Below the pieces are notes generated by a model. It saw nothing but the letters and a program-made list of their open reading frames with translations, did no database searches and was not told the origin of the DNA. Made by a program: the position numbers and the translations under genes. Positions 48,023-59,333 of a stretch of DNA of 64,000 bases are shown piece after piece. This DNA is from Enoplolaimus lenunculus. Lineage: Eukaryota > Nematoda > Enoplea > Enoplida > Thoracostomopsidae. Every line of letters begins with the position of its first letter. Within the stretch, counting starts at the first letter, position 1. Location of the stretch: positions 124,001 to 188,000 of the forward strand of contig JASANG010003737.1 of the NCBI GenBank assembly GCA_030248215.1, in the 5' to 3' direction.

Positions 48023-48393
48023 CAGGGCGTGACCGGATATTGATTTAACGGATATCGGAACCGGATACAGATATTTAATTTTTTAAGGAACAGGAGCGGA
48101 CACCGGATATTGTATACGTTAAAATAATTTCTTTTGTTCGCTGCATTTAATTGAAATTTTTTACACAAAAATACGTTTAACTCTAGCTCGGTTACATAAG
48201 TTAAAAAAGTACTTGAAAACGTATCAAAACTTGTACTTCTTGACTTGCTCAGAAATGTAATCGCATAAGATGTTAACGATGCAGGTATTCGGATCCGCAA
48301 CCGTAAATATCCGGTATCCGTTAGTTTTTACCGGATACGGATATCAGATTTTGCCGGATATTAAACCAGAACCGGATATCCGGTCGCATCTTG
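48023..48393. mobile_element. hAT-type MITE, CCGGATATCCGG family, inserted in a reading frame
   Basis: It begins CAGGGCGTGACCGGATATTG and ends GATATCCGGTCGCATCTTG. Flanks are GTTTTATG on both sides (48015-48022 and 48394-48401), a perfect 8-bp duplication. The insertion lies at the 3' end of the minus-strand frame starting at 48635 and supplies its present stop codon at 48321-48323. Confidence 0.88.
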
Positions 48394-48635
48394 GTTTTAT
48401 GACTGATATTCGGGAACACAACCACAATAAAGAGGATATGGATGAGTGATGTTAAACCTGCACCAAATATCAAACAACCAAATTTGATTAAATTAATGAA
48501 AATCGTCGTATGCGCATATCCCGAATCGTACCAGGACAATTTACGTGATATACTATCAACTTTTGTAATTAATACTTCTCGATTCCATTTTAATGGAATG
48601 TTTACATATTTATAGTAGGAATTATCGTTATCCAT
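48321..48635 (-). CDS. Small putative membrane protein with a MITE-derived C-terminus
   Basis: Not recognised. The frame from ATG 48635 gives 104 residues. The N-terminal half is polar (MDNDNSYYKYVNIPLKWNR), followed by one strongly hydrophobic segment of about 28 residues (from TTIFINLIKFGCLIF to LFIVVVF), which looks like a single membrane span. A 3' splice site lies just upstream (TATTTACAG, about 48652), so the ATG may follow a 5' UTR intron. From codon 79 onward the frame runs into the hAT MITE and ends there. If the MITE and one copy of its target duplication are removed, the frame instead stops a few codons later with GFYM. A short native tail was therefore replaced by about 23 MITE-encoded residues. 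Whether the gene is expressed is unknown. Confidence 0.45.
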   Translation of the reverse strand: MDNDNSYYKYVNIPLKWNREVLITKVDSISRKLSWYDSGYAHTTIFINLIKFGCLIFGAGLTSLIHILFIVVVFPNISHKTKMRPDIRFWFNIRQNLISVSGKN

Positions 48636-48725
48636 ACTGAATTTTAGCTGTAAATACCAATTAATTTCTAAATTACGTATACATACGTACCAAAATATAT
48701 TTTTGGAAGACATTGCTACATACAT

Positions 48726-49019
48726 TAGAGATGTACCGAAGATAGACCCCGGCCCCGGGACCATCGCGCTATTTGCCGCTCGGTTTTCGATTCAAAAATG
48801 CAACAATAACTAGAACTGTTCACCGTATTTTTTTATTTTTCCACGGGTTGCTCGCAATACACAATATAAAGACTGTTCATTTTCACACTATTAGCCAACA
48901 TCGTAGCTCATGTTGATAGTTATCTTTAGGTTTTCTAACTTGGCTCCGGTTGGTACCAGCCCCGGGCCCTTGGGTCCAGCACCAGCCCGGTAACAATACT
49001 CGCCCTCAACGCAACTCTA
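48726..49019. mobile_element. hAT-type MITE, TAGAGATG family
   Basis: It begins TAGAGATGTACCGAAG and ends CCTCAACGCAACTCTA. Flanks ACATACAT (48718-48725) and ATATACAT (49020-49027) match at 7 of 8. Words of CCCCGGCCCCGGG type lie near both ends. Partial relatives lie at about 51592-51625, 52430-52515 and 63550-63620. It is immediately upstream of the small membrane-protein frame. Confidence 0.7.
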
Positions 49020-49172
49020 ATATACATATAACTTCGTTCTATACAGCCCCGTATATAGTTTAGGAATTTCAAGCGGAAATATTCAACGATATACACCAAA
49101 TTTCTGTTCTTGGGAATGGGGAATAAACCACTTTACAATTCTAAAATTAGCTGAAATTAAAAGAGGTCTTAC

Positions 49173-50790
49173 CGCTAACGCCTTGATCACTTGTGCCCAC
49201 GTTGTCAGATTGTGATATTTTCTGCGTTGGTTTGCTGCCTGTTGCACCTGACGTGCCTTCTTTATTAATTGTCTTGCTTTTAGCAACAGATTTTGAAATG
49301 GTTGTGCTAGCGCTACCGGTGGATTCATTGAGTTCAACCTCTGCTTTGATCTTGCCGTCGGGAGCAAAAATAATCGTAACCGTTTCGATGTTTTTGGATG
49401 CCTTTTTGTTGTTTATAACGTCGCTTAGTGACGGGCGATGCTTCGAGAATGGTGGTATTTTCTTTTTCTTTTTCGGCGACTGCACGGCTGTACTTGAAGA
49501 GCTTGCTTTCCCTAAATTGCCTGCATTGAATGTTTCGACGTTATTAATAGTAGGCCTGTTTTTGGACAAGGGTTTTCATTTTTCAAGTTACGCCAAAAAT
49601 ACTTTTACTTTACTGCGCCAAAAATACTTAGCGCCAAACAAAAATCACGTTGTTCATACGACTATTTAAAAAACCTACTTGTTTGTCGCGATATATACGT
49701 ATTGACATGAACCGTGAACAGTGAATTTCATCATCGTATGCTATGATGAGGTCAGTTTCAGTAATACAGCGTAAGTATACTCATAAACAGACAGAGGTTT
49801 TTAATTATTTTTTAAAAAATTTCAATAAATTTCACAGCTCAAAAATTTGCACCAAAAATATTTGTATTGCGCTAATTTTGGCGCACAAAATAATGCATGG
49901 GACCCATGAATTTTACTTGTACCAGGGTCACGTTGCGACTGCGAGTTTTTCGGGGCAATTCACAGTTGTTTCTAAGTTAAGTTCACATGAAGCAGCACAC
50001 AGCGAGGTGGCAATAAAAGTTCGGATTTGGATAATTCAAAAATTGACGGTTAGAGGTCAGTTGTCAAAAAGCCGAATTAAACAATATTCGGCAATGTATG
50101 CTTGCATTTTTAAACAAGAAAATTTTAAACAACTTGATATAAAAATTAATATATCTTTGCATTAGATCTTATATATCTATGAACTGAGGTCGGGCACGAA
50201 ATTATTTCTGATTGCGAAAAAAGTAGATTTGCTAGAATAATAAATGTTACGTATTATATAATTTTGCAGGTCGAAAAGCAATATTCTAGTCTAGTGCTCT
50301 GAAACAAATTATCGATATATCGGAAATTTATAAAATGCATGGTTCGGGTTTGTAGGTCACGTGGTGGATCCGATGGCCCGTACAGTCCATTTGCACGCAA
50401 AACTACGTATAGCTTTGCTTCAAAGTGCAAAGCGGAACTGGATTATACAGGAATCGGAATCAGAACGGCAAATTTATACCCAAATCGGAACTACAAATTT
50501 TGTGACTATACGAATAAATTGTATTAAGTATAATATCGATTTAGTGTATCTGTAGGCTGGCAACAGGTACGTAGTAAACTAAGCACTTAATTTTTTCACT
50601 ACTGATTCTGTGGTTGGCGACATAAACTAATAAGTATGCATAGATAGATATGTAGTATGCACGTACCACTTCGTTTTCGAGTAACAGGTTCGCTAGTTGA
50701 TGCAGTGTTAGATGGATTCGAGTCTTCGCGCTGTTCAATGATGCGCCAAGACGGTTTTAACTTGCGCTTTGGTCGAGAAGCACTGATCAT
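49173..50790 (-). CDS. Unassigned basic, serine-rich nuclear-type protein, 3' end not resolved
   Basis: Not recognised. Exon 1 (50790-50667) starts at ATG and reads MISASRPKRKLKPSWRII, with a basic cluster, ending in phase 1 at GTACGT. Exon 2 (49520-49173) follows the acceptor AATGCAG in the matching phase. It reads NLGKASSSSTAVQSPKKKKK, PPFSKHRPSLSDVIN and VTIIFAPDGKIKAEVELN, then a Ser/Thr/Lys-rich run, and ends in phase 1 at GTAAGA. The joined segment is 157 codons. The Lys-rich tracts suggest a nuclear protein. The intron is about 1.1 kb. The next exon was not established. A 22-nt GT-AG gap (49172-49151) would restore an open frame of 22 more codons to TGA at 49083, but is far shorter than any other intron here. 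Confidence 0.5.
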
Positions 50791-53700
50791 TATGTATATT
50801 GTATTATAATGTATATAGTATAATGTATATATACCTACGTACGTATATATAAAATTTATCTAAGCATTAAATGAGAACTAATGATTTGAATAGGAAATCT
50901 AGGCGTAGGTAGACGTGCCATTGGGCATCAGTGAAATTATACAGCGACACAGTCGATGCATCCTCAACTTCTGGTCTTGGTTCCAAATCACCAAGACTCA
51001 AAAACCGAGACCGAATCCGAGACCTGACAAATACTAAGACTTGACCAAACCGAGACTCCCATCACTGTTCGGCTCTAGCAAAATTGACACACTACTCCGG
51101 CAAAAAATCGAATCCGGCTCCGGTATTATAAATTGAAACGGACTTGCAGAAACAAAATTATAATATAACAACTACGTATAGTGTAGTACCAGCGATCGAC
51201 CAGATATTAATTTTACTGGAAACCGGATAGTGAATTTTGCACCGGAACCGGATGTTAATCGGATATAGCATCTAAATTTGTACAATGTTGGAAGTATATA
51301 TATTTAGTCGTGCAAAAATATGAAATTATGGATTTAAGATAAATTTTTGGTTTGGATTTTTTACTCCATGTCGTCAGTGTATATTCATGAATTGCTCGGA
51401 ATTGCAGTCGCTTCAAAATATCTAGTATATTGATGTGCAAAAAACAGTTTTATGATATTTGGAACCATAACCACAAATATCCGGTATCCGGTAGGTTTAG
51501 ACCGGATACCTTGCCCGGATACGGATATCGAATTTTCCAGGATATTAATCCGGAACCGGATATCCGGTAGATCTCTGCGTAGAACCAACTAGAGATGCCC
51601 CGGGCCAGCACGTTATTTTCTGGGGTCTAACCAGGGTGCGACCGGATATCGGCTGCAGTTTACTATCCCGCAAAAACCCGCATCCGGTTGCAGTATAAAC
51701 CTACCGGATACCGGATTTCGGTGATGATTTCGCAAACCTCAAATTATTGTAAATTATGTCGTGAGATGTTATGTTTTCAGTCCCATTCCATGTAAGTATA
51801 CAGTAGTGCAACAGAACCGATAAGGTATTTGAGCATACTTTGATTGTCCGAACATGGTATGGTTAGTAACGTGGCGATTAGGGTGGGAATTTGTATGATA
51901 TGCAGTATTTTGTTGCGATATTTCGGTGAGTGTTCTTAATTGGTAAGAGAAAACAAGACAAATATAGTAGAAATTTTTCAAATTTACATTACCTTGGTGT
52001 ATTCTGTGTTATTACCATGTGCTTTACGTATGCTTGTTGCGACAATATCTTCATATATTTTGCGTGCATTATACTGTTGCCAACGAATAAATTGGTCTAA
52101 AGCAGTATTTTTTGCATATGGTGATAGACAGCGATTTGGATATTATTATAGGAACAAACCAAATATTTGCAGCTTCACTGCACGTACCAGGGTGCAAAGC
52201 GGAACTGCATCATATCGGAATCGGAACAGCAAATACCTAAACTACAATCAATTATTGATAAGTTAACTAATCGAAAACAATTATATAATAGATAAATGAT
52301 GCTGAATTTTAGACAACCACATACATGTTACACCACGTATACCAACACATTACGCAATAAACATTTATTTTTCCACTGTTAGTCACCATATACGTATTAC
52401 GTATATCGTAGTTCATGTTGATAGTTATCGTTCTGTATTCTAACTTGGCTCCGCTTGACACCAGCCCCGGCAAAACGGTGAAAACCCTGGCCTCTGGGCA
52501 ACTCCAGTGCCTACCAAATAGCATGATTAAGTTTAATTTTTTGTTGAAACATACATTTAAAGATCCGGCTCCGGTAACCGCGGAAGCTGGCTATTTAACT
52601 GTCTGATTCTGGCATCATTGAAACCTTGAAAGCCTTATATTACTTAGTTAACAAACCAAACACACCAATCGCCGTCGTAAACCAAGTTTGAGTAATAGAT
52701 AGCTGTCACCACTTTACCAGCAGGTACGCAGCCATATTCATACGAGGGCGCGACGGCATATCCGACCCCGGCAAAAAATCGGCATTCGGCTCCGGTATTC
52801 TAACTTGCCGGATGTTTTTGGAACTTAAAAAATTGAAACCTACATATTTCTTCTGTCAAACATGCGTTGTAAATGTTTCCAATCTTTATTGGGTTACCGA
52901 GACTTATAGAGACCAAAATTCCACTACCTGCTGTTAGCTACGTTTAGTATAGTCAGTGTATGTCCAAAATTCGTAATAAAAACAAAAGAACCTAATGCAA
53001 AATTTGCTAGCTATATCTTCCACCAGACTAAGCCTCGACGGTATAGATTATAAAATAGAATAAATCCACTAAGAAGTTTGGTTTCGATCAGTGCATATAG
53101 ATCACAGTTGCAGAGTCTTAAATAAAATCTTTATCATGCGACATGTAAGGGCAAAGTTTGTTTCTGGCCAAGTGACTGTGTCGGGATTGTACTAAGTTTT
53201 GCAACTTTAACTTCAGTCATAGAGACGGTTGATAAAATCAGCACAGATTTTTGGATACTACTGTAACTTTGCAGTGAGAAGTTTGACACCGGCTGGGCAA
53301 CCAATTTATTAAAAATTTTGCCTGTAAATTTATGTCTTTTTTTGAGAAATTGACAGGACCAAGCTGTTGCCACTGTTCAAATATGTGGCAAAACATATTT
53401 TATTCCGGGCTTTAATTCACTAAATAATTATTCTGTGTATCAATTTTTTCAAACTAAGCAATAAAACTACAATGCCCAGTTATATGCATTCAACGGTGCT
53501 CATTGAATTTCTGACATAGCTAGTGATGCATTGCAAAAACAAGTTGATAGGTGTGGGAATAACACGATACACGAAAGCGGTCTCAACTTATCAGGACGCA
53601 AGAAGAAACACACTACGTTACACCAAGTGTAAACTGTGCTACGAAATTAAACTTTTTTCATTACAGTTCAATTTAAACGTATTCAAAAACATTCATGTTA

Positions 53701-53810
53701 CAGGTCCGATGGAAAATATCGACTCCGTCCGGGCTTGCAATCGCAAGCTTACGCACTGGCAGGAACGAGCTTAAGTATAAACTGCTAAACTATAATTTTT
53801 TGTTTATTCC
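50791..53810. other. Intergenic cluster of MITE fragments
   Basis: Contents: GAGACCGAG-family piece (50.96-51.07 kb); CCGGATATCCGG pieces (about 51.20-51.26, 51.40-51.57 and, from CAGGGTGCGACCGG, 51.63-51.73 kb); TAGAGATG-family start (51592); CAGGGTGCAAAGCGGAACTG piece (about 52.19-52.31 kb); TAGAGATG-family end (about 52.43-52.52 kb); CCGGCTCCGG pieces (51.09, 52.56 and 52.76 kb). A minus-strand frame of 79 codons at 53134-53373 has no ATG and no recognisable similarity. Confidence 0.45.
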
Positions 53811-54535
53811 ATAGACGTATGCATTGTAAGCATGCGAGTGGAAGTATGTGCGATACGCTTGTCCTGTTGAATATTCAATGTGTTGTATGCAAGCCGGCAG
53901 CATACTTTCTGCCAAATATAGTCGGCAGTATATAATAGTAGTTCTGAAATGGTAAATTGCTGCCCTATGAACATGGTATCTAGTTGAAAATAGGATGGAC
54001 GATCAAGGGACGACCTTGTTGAAAATAGGGGCATGCAGCATGTGAGATATGCTTGCCCTGGTGCATATGCAATGCACATTGTGTTGCATGCTTGCTGGCA
54101 GTATACGTGTCGCCAACTATAGTCGACTATAAAATCAGTTGGAGAAGTGGGCTACGCGGCACAGTATTAACAGCGTCTACCTGACACGCAGAAGGTCGCT
54201 AATTCGAAACCACCCGTAACATGCTTTTCCAGCTGCGTAGTAAAAATGTCGGAAGTCCCGGTTTGTACCAAGACTGACGGAGAGATTTGCTTGTCCGTTA
54301 TGTGTACGTCATGCAATATAGTACAGTGCACTCTATGTATGTATGTATGCTAGTGGGCAGCGTACGAATGACAAAAATAGTCGATGATAAAAGTATTTGG
54401 AGAGGTGAGCTGCATAGAGCAGTGGTAGATGGTTATCTTGGTGTATATGCAATATATACAATGTACATCGTGTTGTAGGAAAGCAGATAAAGAGGCAGGC
54501 TACGTGACGCAGTGGTAGACCGAAACCGGCCATAA
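53811..54535 (+). repeat. Cluster of related tRNA-headed SINE units
   Basis: Repeated body motifs: TGCGATACGCTTGTCC or TGAGATATGCTTGCCC, CAATGCACATTGTGTTGCATG-type and GCCGGCAGCATAC or GCTGGCAGTATAC. They recur from about 53845, 54040, 54285 and 54430, and again at about 55115-55200. tRNA-like heads follow at 54145-54220 (GTGGGCTACGCGGCACAGT and, later, AATTCGAAACC), about 54402-54430 (GCATAGAGCAGTGGTAGA) and 54491-54530 (ACGTGACGCAGTGGTAGAC). The units look like tandem or repeated insertions of one SINE family. Confidence 0.6.
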
Positions 54536-54809
54536 AAATTCTGTCTCGGTCAAATTTTCAAAATTATTGTAAGGATTATTCGTAGTGTTTTGCGTTTTTC
54601 ATACGACAGACACAGACAGATGAAAGTTTATTCATCAAGACATGTATATCGCATAGGCAATTCCACACAGTAGAAATGCATATTTAAAGGAATATACTCT
54701 AATTAGGCAAAAAGGGGGTAAGTAACCTCACTTATATTTGCTTATCTTACGTTAGAGATTGCGGTCGAATGAAAGTAAACTGTTTAGGTTAGTGTGTCTT
54801 AAGAGATTG

Positions 54810-55127
54810 CTAAAATTTTTTAGCATTTGAATCCTTTATTAATGGCAACTGATCTACATGACTTGGAAGCGAGTTCCACACTGGTACGGTCCGTACAAAA
54901 TAGCTAAAGCGACGTGGATCTGAACACGATTTAGGCATTCTTAATTTAAAAGTATGGCCTCTATTATGGTCATTTAGGGAAAATAACACAAAATCTCTAG
55001 CCTCTAACCCAATATCATGATACAGTAGCTTACAAAATAGTACCAAATCATTCTTACGTCTCCTTCGTTCCAACGGTTCAAGACCAAAAATTTGGTGAAA
55101 GTTATGATAAATAAGCATGTGCGACAT
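54810..55127 (-). pseudogene. C-terminal end of a non-LTR retrotransposon ORF2
   Basis: The frame reads IFGLEPLERRRRKNDLVLFC, then SDPRRFSYFVRTVPVWNSLP and a Leu/Lys end, stopping at 54810. It matches the plan of the RT C-terminus of the 10.8-14.7-kb LINE (LIPLELRRLHSDLVMCYKII ... FIWNSLPEFV) but with clear divergence, so it is a different family. Everything upstream of this tail is missing, as in 5'-truncated LINE insertions. SINE body sequence follows directly on its right (about 55115-55200), which may mean the SINE borrows this LINE tail. Confidence 0.75.
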
Positions 55128-55200
55128 GCTTCTCCGTTATGAACACATGCAGTATAGTGTAGCACACTGTATGTATGCTAGCCGGCAGCATACGATCAAT

Positions 55201-56330
55201 ATATAGTTAACGATATTATTAGCTTCTTAGCGCGTTTCGTCGCTTCTTGAACACATCTTTTGTTGTGCTTTTGACCTAAAAAATATTAGGTCCTCATTTG
55301 GTTTAGGGGTTAAAACCAAAGAACATTGTTTTTGTAAAAAATTTTTAATATATTCGTGCTAGGCTTTGACAAATTGTTATAAAAATTTTCATCTTGACAC
55401 ACCCGAAGTAAAGTGTACCTATAGAACTAGCATGGTATTCAAAATATTTAATCGAGAGCGTAGCAGTGTAGGAGCTGGTGTAGGACCGTGATCTTAAAGC
55501 CAGATAATTACAATACACAAATTAACAGATTTATGATATGTATGTGTTAGTAATAAAAAATTTCAGTAAAATGGGTAACCCCACTTATATTTACTTATCT
55601 TGACACTTAATATTTAGTGCGATAGGAAGCATATGTAACTCAGAAACGTGCCTCAGGGAATTTAGAAAGATCAAGCTTATTTACAACAGCACCAGGGTGA
55701 TACCAGATATGTGGCAAAAATCGATATCTGTACCGGTTGCGGTATCCAGTATAAACTTACCAGACATTTACGGTTGTGGTTCTGAATACCATAATACTGC
55801 TTATGACAAGTGGACATATATATTATTTATAATCTTGCTGCGATTATTATTCCGGGCAAGTAATGTTAAGTTCTTCAAGAGTTGAAATGGTATGGGAAAT
55901 CCTAGCGAACAATTAGTTTTAATTCAATAACCATATACTCAATTACTTTTAACATCCGGTTAATATCCGGTTAAGGTAAAAAAATTCAATATGCAGCTAC
56001 GGTTGCGCTTTCTGGAGCCGTGGATTTTACTGACTTGCTTCAGTATACGAACTTCCTTCGTCAAAAACAAATTTGAATTTTTTAAATATTTGGATTGCGA
56101 ATATATTATGTATTGTATTTGAGATGGAAATCCGTTATACAAGAACGACCAGTATTCTTTGCTATCGAGCCGGAGCCGTATATTGAAGTATCCATCTCCT
56201 GCTCGGATAACGTTTAACGATGTTGAGCTTATAATAGTAAACTATTTGTTATTGCAGTGAACGTAGGGAAAAGTGCGTATATATATTAATTTGATTTACA
56301 ACGGACGTAATTCGTCATTGTTTTATACAG
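55201..56330. other. Intergenic region upstream of eIF1
   Basis: A CCGGATATCCGG-family fragment lies at about 55693-55880 (from CAGGGTGATACCAGATATG, then CGGTATCCAGTATAAACTTA) and another piece at 55.96-56.0 kb. TTTTATACAG directly before the eIF1 ATG looks like a 3' splice site, so the eIF1 5' UTR probably has an intron reaching into this stretch. Confidence 0.45.
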
Positions 56331-57253
56331 ATGTCTATAGCAAACTTAAACAGGAAAGAACCATTTGATGCATTTGATGAGGACGAGGGACCCAAGCAAG
56401 GGCTAATTCATATCAGGTAAATTCTGTCGAAAACGAAATATTCATATATATTAATTGTATAATAACCTTGTTAACTGGAACTATCAAATGCCTGAAATCA
56501 TCGTAACGATCAAACAAAAGTACTTTCAAAAGCTATGTGTAAGAGCTACGTATATATTATTGTTTGCAATATTTTAAAGTGTGTATTATATTGTATTTCT
56601 TCAGGATACAACAGCGAACAGGACGGAAAACAATAACCACAGTGCAAGGAATTAGTCCCGATTACGAACTTAAAAAGATTGTAAGATATCTCAAGAAGCA
56701 ATACTCGTGCAATGGCACAGGTTAGTTTTTGTATGCTTCATTATAATAACGTGCAAATGCTAAGACCGATTTATTTGTACAATGCCTGTTTTGTATACCT
56801 GTTACCTTGTTTATTTGAATTGGACCTGTAAATGTGAGTGTATTATGTGCCATGTAGCAACCGGACCTGAACACAAGTTTAAACAGAGAACTGCTGTTAA
56901 ATTCTGTTATATTCATAAACTAAATTGTGAAAAGTGGTACTAAAACAATATTCAGAACTGAAGTTGAATCTGGCTTTGTGTTAACTGTTGGTTAGTGTGC
57001 AGAAAAGATAACTAACGAAACGAGGATGTGGGTGAAAAAGAGTATTGATGATTTGGCGTTGTGTTCGTCTCTTGCAGTTAAACTGCAGATTCCCATTGTT
57101 ATTTTTTGTTTCAAAATCACTGTTTCAGTGGTAGATCATCCAGAATATGGTGAAGTGATACAGGTGACCGGAGATCAGAGGAATAGCATAAAAGAATTTT
57201 TAGTTAAAGTAGGCATCGCTAAAGAAGATAATGTAAAAGTTCATGGTTTTTAA
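56331..57253 (+). CDS. eif1: Translation initiation factor eIF1 (SUI1)
   Basis: Small 40S-binding factor that keeps the scanning ribosome open and enforces start-codon choice. Three exons: 56331-56416, 56605-56720 and 57129-57253. They are GT-AG, phases compatible, 327 nt in all, 108 residues (family usually 108-113). The SUI1 fold is complete: IHIRIQQRTGRKTITTVQGI, YELKKIVRYLKKQYSCNGT, HPEYGEVIQVTGDQR and the C-terminal VKVHGF. CNGTVV-type and GDQR motifs lie at the ribosome-facing surface in known structures. The N-terminus (NLNRKEPFDAFDEDEG) is the usual variable tail with an FDAF motif. The ATG directly follows a TTTTATACAG acceptor, so a 5' UTR intron is likely. ATTAAA near 57320 may be the polyadenylation signal. 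Confidence 0.96.
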
Positions 57254-58479
57254 TTGTTTGTTTTTGCGTAAAATTATAGTTTATGTACAGTGTATATTTT
57301 TGTTCGCTAATATTGTTGTCATTAAATCTATATTAGACTGGAGATTCGTTTAGTCTGTTGTTACATTCTGGTCGGTGCGACATTCTTCCCATCAATATAA
57401 TTTTATAATTTTCACTGGATGTGAGTGAATTACAAATTGCGCCTGTTCAGCATACAATATTGCCAGTTTGCATATTCTGAATCCATAGCTTGTTTTGTTA
57501 TTTGACTAAGTATGTTGTCGTTGGTTCCTGAATTTGTTTCTATTCAATAGAAGGTACGTTATTAAAACATAGGCTGGTAATACTATTAGGGTCGTCATGT
57601 TTTCTGGTAGGACTGTAAAAGAGTAAGTCTATATTTTACGCCGAATTTTTTGGTTAGATTTTAGCTTTAAATACAGCTACGATCTTTAAACTAACATTGG
57701 CCAAAAAGAGTTAAAGTGTCGCGCAAAGAAGCTATTGAGGACAATCGTACCTTTTGTTTTTGACTATGTTTGTCAGTAAAATTTTTATCAATGAGTTCTC
57801 AATTAATAATGTTTTTCTGCTTTCTCATGAGCGTGCATATGTTCACTTTGGTGTACTTACGCTGGGTATTCGACAGTTGCGTGTATTCCTTTAACTTAAC
57901 CCCGTTGGGACTCTTATTTAATATCGCTCCGTGAGCCGTCCTGCTCTCCAGCCCAAAGACAGCAAACGTGACGGCGTAAACTGAATCGCTACAACTGTAT
58001 ACTAGATTTTGTTAGCCGAGATTCCACTTGTAGATTTCCTCAACCCACGTGTTTTACATCCACCCGCACAATTGAAATGTGAGGAAAACTTCATTTGAAA
58101 TATTACTTTACAATCTGAACAAATACCGCTACAAGGAACCTAAACAACATGGGGGAATCCTGGCACAAAACCCTCGCAGAGATCGATTTCATATTAAGTG
58201 CCAAGCACACAGTTATATACTTTATTAGAAATAGCTGTACCATGGCGTGATCGTTTAGCCCCAAAGGGAGAGTTGAGACCAGAAATCTCCCTTTTTATAC
58301 TTGGAAGAGACACGAGGTCAGGAATATTTCAGCCAGAGAAGGCAACTTCTGTTAAATAACAATGGCGATTTGAAATGCAGCAGCTTAAGCGATTTTGAAA
58401 TGGCTACATATTGATATGCATGTACACTTAATAGGCGCGGTCCGATGTGTTACGGCGTCCTCGTTCAAAACCACAATCG
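57254..58479. other. Downstream of eIF1, no gene recognised
   Basis: AT-rich DNA with no exon, RNA gene or repeat I can support beyond the eIF1 3' UTR. Confidence 0.4.
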
Positions 58480-59190
58480 AAACCCACGCTCCACCACCCT
58501 TCATTACTGAAATATATCCGCTACTGCAACTGTTCGTTGAATAAAACGCTTATTGGTCATGTGTCAGTAGCTTGAGAGATAATGCAAGGTTATATTTGTG
58601 AATGTACTTGCTTTCAAAATTAAAGTAAGCTTTAAAGTTTCAAACTGAAATTATTTGGTCATGGAGTCATTTATGCGGTACGATTAGGAATAATAGACAT
58701 TTATGGACTCTAATTAGGGTTTACGGACTTTGTCCGCTTTCAGACTCTTATTAGGGATACGGATTCCTACTGATTGGGACTCAAAATAGGAACCCCGATT
58801 GTTTTGGATTTTAGACAATTTGTAAGAAAGAGTTTTGGCTGCCCCATCGAGATCACTACTGTATTGACCCGAATAAGAGGGGGAGGGGTAATAAGAGGGG
58901 GGTCCCCATTTTGAGTTGGAATCAATTGGAGTCTGTATCCCTAATAAGAGTCTGTAAGCGGATAGAGTCCCTAAACCGTAATTAGAGTCCATAAATGTCA
59001 ACTATCCCGAATTGTAGCGCATAAATGACTCCAGGACCAAATAATTTGAGTTCGAAACTTTAAAGCGTAGTTAAATTTTGAAAGTACATTCCTAAGTATA
59101 ACCTTGTATAATCGCTCAAGCTATTGATACAAGACAAATTAACGTTTATTCAACGGATAATTGCAGTACCGGATATATATCAGTACCCTA
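58480..59190. mobile_element. Two GACCCGAATAAGAGGGG-family copies, inverted to one another
   Basis: The left copy (about 58480-58800) is in reverse orientation, ending with GGACTCTAATTAGGGTTTAC and GATTGGGACTCAAAATAGG. The right copy (about 58857-59190) is forward, from GTATTGACCCGAATAAGAGG through AATTAGAGTCCATAAATGTC to TACCGGATATATATCAGTAC. The words AGAGTCC and CCTAAT repeat in each. The arrangement is a large imperfect inverted repeat. Confidence 0.65.
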
Positions 59191-59251
59191 TCCGCGTACA
59201 AACTCTTTTTAGAGATACGGACTCCTATTGATTGGGACTCAAAATGGGGAC

Positions 59252-59333
59252 CCGGTGGAGTCGAATTTGACTCGTTTTGTGTACTCCCGCAGACCCTATT
59301 TCGGAGAGAGTCAATTTGACTCACCGTTTTTTG
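59252..59333 (+). mobile_element. Right half of the palindromic CACTGCAAAAAATG MITE
   Basis: GGTGGAGTCGAATTTGACTC, then CCCTATTTCGGAGAGAGTC and AATTTGACTCACCG, match the right half of the 208-bp element at 40.42 kb. It lies against a GAATAAGAGGGG-family fragment (59.19-59.25 kb) on its left, so the left half is lost or replaced. Confidence 0.75.

Noticed and set aside
49151-49172. 22-nt intron in the unassigned lysine-rich gene
   Set aside because: Not annotated as real because every other intron here is far longer; kept only as a finding to test.
49743-50165. 140-codon open frame on the plus strand
   Set aside because: It lies opposite the intron of the minus-strand gene, has no recognisable motif and includes a CAGGGTCACG repeat end. 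Chance length in AT-rich DNA is the better reading.
53134-53373. 79-codon minus-strand frame
   Set aside because: No ATG start, no splice partner and no motif.
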